A DNA stretch of 23,252 bases from a virus. Positions 22,859 through 23,252 of the stretch are shown here, one piece after another; within the stretch, counting starts at the first letter, position 1; each line of letters begins with the position of its first letter. Made by a program: the position numbers and the translations under genes. The notes beneath the pieces were generated by a model. It was not told the origin of the DNA and did no database searches. It saw only the letters and a program-made list of their open reading frames with translations. The stretch covers positions 1-23,252 of IMG/VR virus record IMGVR_UViG_3300030412_000051; one strand, 5' to 3'.

Positions 22859-22926
22859 CGTACAAGCTCCTCCAGTTCACTCACAGCTACCATTGGGTAT
22901 CTCACAGTAACTGAGGAGCTTGTACG
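22859..22926. repeat. Long interrupted palindrome 16 bases after the TerL stop
   Basis: CGTACAAGCTCCTC (22859-22872) is the exact reverse complement of GAGGAGCTTGTACG (22913-22926). Past one unpaired C (22873), AGTT (22874-22877) pairs with AACT (22909-22912), making an 18-bp stem. Inside the loop AGCTACC and GGTATCT can form a second small hairpin around ATTG. There is no T-run after it, so it is not a standard Rho-independent terminator. It could be a packaging or end-processing signal, an RNA 3' stabiliser, or a phage-polymerase stop. Confidence 0.9.
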
Positions 22927-22953
22927 TACCTTCCTGTAACCCTACCTCCACAC

Positions 22954-23094
22954 ATGGGAGATAATTACTTTAGGTTACTGGGAGTCCCTTTAAAAATACT
23001 ACAATTTTCTGAGAGGGTATTGATTATAAGGAAAGCCGAAATTCCCCCCTTGATGATTCTGTTGGCTTGGCTGGTAGTTCATTCAGCTATCTAA
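22954..23094 (+). CDS. Possible 46-aa membrane peptide (T7 gp19.5 position), doubtful
   Basis: An open frame from ATG 22954 encodes a short basic then hydrophobic peptide: MGDNYFRLLGVPLKILQF, a charged middle (SERVLIIRKAEIPP) and a membrane-like end (LMILLAWLVVHSAI). T7 encodes a small hydrophobic protein of similar size (gp19.5, 49 aa) in the same place between the large terminase and the right end. Against it: there is no Shine-Dalgarno before the ATG, and the frame contains the C6 tract that may be a promoter element. I see no sequence identity strong enough to call homology, so it is listed as a low-confidence candidate only. Confidence 0.25.
   Translation: MGDNYFRLLGVPLKILQFSERVLIIRKAEIPPLMILLAWLVVHSAI
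23041..23065 (+). promoter_or_regulatory. Degenerate C-tract element near the right end (phiOR-like position)
   Basis: ATTCCCCCCTTGATGATTC has a six-C tract followed by T and an AT-rich stretch, as in the 24-bp elements at 1928 and 20141 and the partial copy at 5788. The match outside the C-tract is poor, so this is a weak candidate for a last promoter before the genome end. Confidence 0.25.
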
Positions 23095-23196
23095 AAGGAT
23101 TAAATCATTATTAACCTTCTGTAACTCATTGATTCTATTAGATTCTACGCTGGTTATATAATCAAGCGCACAGTGTTACAAGCCTTTAAACTAGTA

Positions 23197-23226
23197 GATA
23201 CTGGATGGTACTACCTGATACTATTC
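23197..23226 (+). repeat. Second phased array: three GRTACT units at exactly 10-bp spacing
   Basis: GATACT at 23197, GGTACT at 23207 and GATACT at 23217 are each followed by four variable bases. The unit resembles GATACTRTA in the array at 20178-20240 and the spacing is again one helical turn, which suggests the same binding factor or the same DNA-shape signal. It lies close to the window's right edge and may continue beyond it. Confidence 0.7.
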
Positions 23227-23252
23227 TATTGTACGTGTGTGTTTGAGGTGGG

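Larger units (their letters stand above)
22844..23252. other. Non-coding right end: 409 bases after TerL
   Basis: No convincing gene is seen. In order it holds: a short repeat, ACCTCCTGTAAG (22845); a long interrupted palindrome (22859-22926); a second ACCTTCCTGTAAC (22928); a weak 46-codon ORF (22954-23094); a C6 tract (23044-23049); a third copy, ACCTTCTGTAAC (23114); GATTCTA twice ten bases apart (23131 and 23141); an AT-rich TTATATAAT (near 23150); and three GRTACT units ten bases apart (23197-23226). By T7 analogy this is the region just left of the right terminal repeat, with phiOR and packaging signals. The terminal repeat itself cannot be recognised because the left genome end is not in the window. 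Confidence 0.7.

Noticed and set aside
22859-22926. Rho-independent terminator after terL
   Set aside because: The stem is long but the loop is over 30 bases and no T-run follows; kept as a palindrome of unknown role.
23129-23160. Host sigma-70 promoter with TTGATT and TATAAT
   Set aside because: The spacing between the two hexamers is about 22 bases, too long, and no better -35 is present.
1-23252. Prophage signs (integrase, repressor, att site)
   Set aside because: No integrase, repressor or tRNA-like att sequence was found in the window; the gene set is that of a lytic T7-like phage, though the left part of the genome is not visible.

Overview
The window is the right-hand (structural, lysis and packaging) part of a T7-like podovirus genome (Autographiviridae-type). 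Every supported gene is on the + strand, and the order follows coliphage T7 closely: DNA polymerase 3' end, endonuclease, 5'-3' exonuclease, small virion-type proteins, portal, scaffold, major capsid, tail tubular A and B, gp13-, gp14-, gp15- and gp16-like internal proteins, tail fibre, lysis genes, then the two terminase subunits. The phage RNA polymerase, primase-helicase and any endolysin would lie left of the window. The fibre and receptor-binding proteins (LamG-like, SPRY-like and repeated C-terminal modules) resemble those of aquatic or marine phages. A proteobacterial host is likely, but the sequence does not fix it.

Layout. 1-1919: end of replication genes (polymerase C-terminus, overlapping HNH-like endonuclease, FEN-type exonuclease). 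1920-2016: promoter-like element followed by a stem-loop with a T-run. 2017-3274: four short, tightly coupled genes; three of them share a C-terminal peptide motif. 3271-6864: portal, a 59-residue (VTPE)11 repeat peptide, scaffold, a structured 175-base leader, and the capsid protein, closed by a strong UUCG terminator. 6924-16161: tail tube and internal (ejected) virion proteins. 16164-20143: fibre adaptor, a separate receptor-binding protein, a DUF4376-like assembly factor and a small cysteine-containing protein. 20144-20278: intergenic region with the same promoter-like element plus a helically phased ACTRTAR array. 20279-22843: holin, second membrane protein, TerS and TerL with overlapping or near-abutting starts. 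22844-23252: non-coding right end with a long interrupted palindrome, short direct repeats, a C-tract and a second 10-bp-phased array; it probably adjoins the terminal repeat or concatemer junction.

How it works together. Nuclease and polymerase recycle host DNA and replicate the genome. Portal, scaffold and capsid build the procapsid. The TerS/TerL motor fills it. The tubular, fibre and internal proteins deliver DNA, and the holin and membrane proteins begin lysis. The most distinctive signals are regulatory. A 24-bp element occurs twice with one mismatch, with two weaker C-tract relatives, at places equivalent to T7 phi6.5, phi10, phi17 and phiOR. Two arrays of GATACT-type units are spaced at one DNA helical turn.
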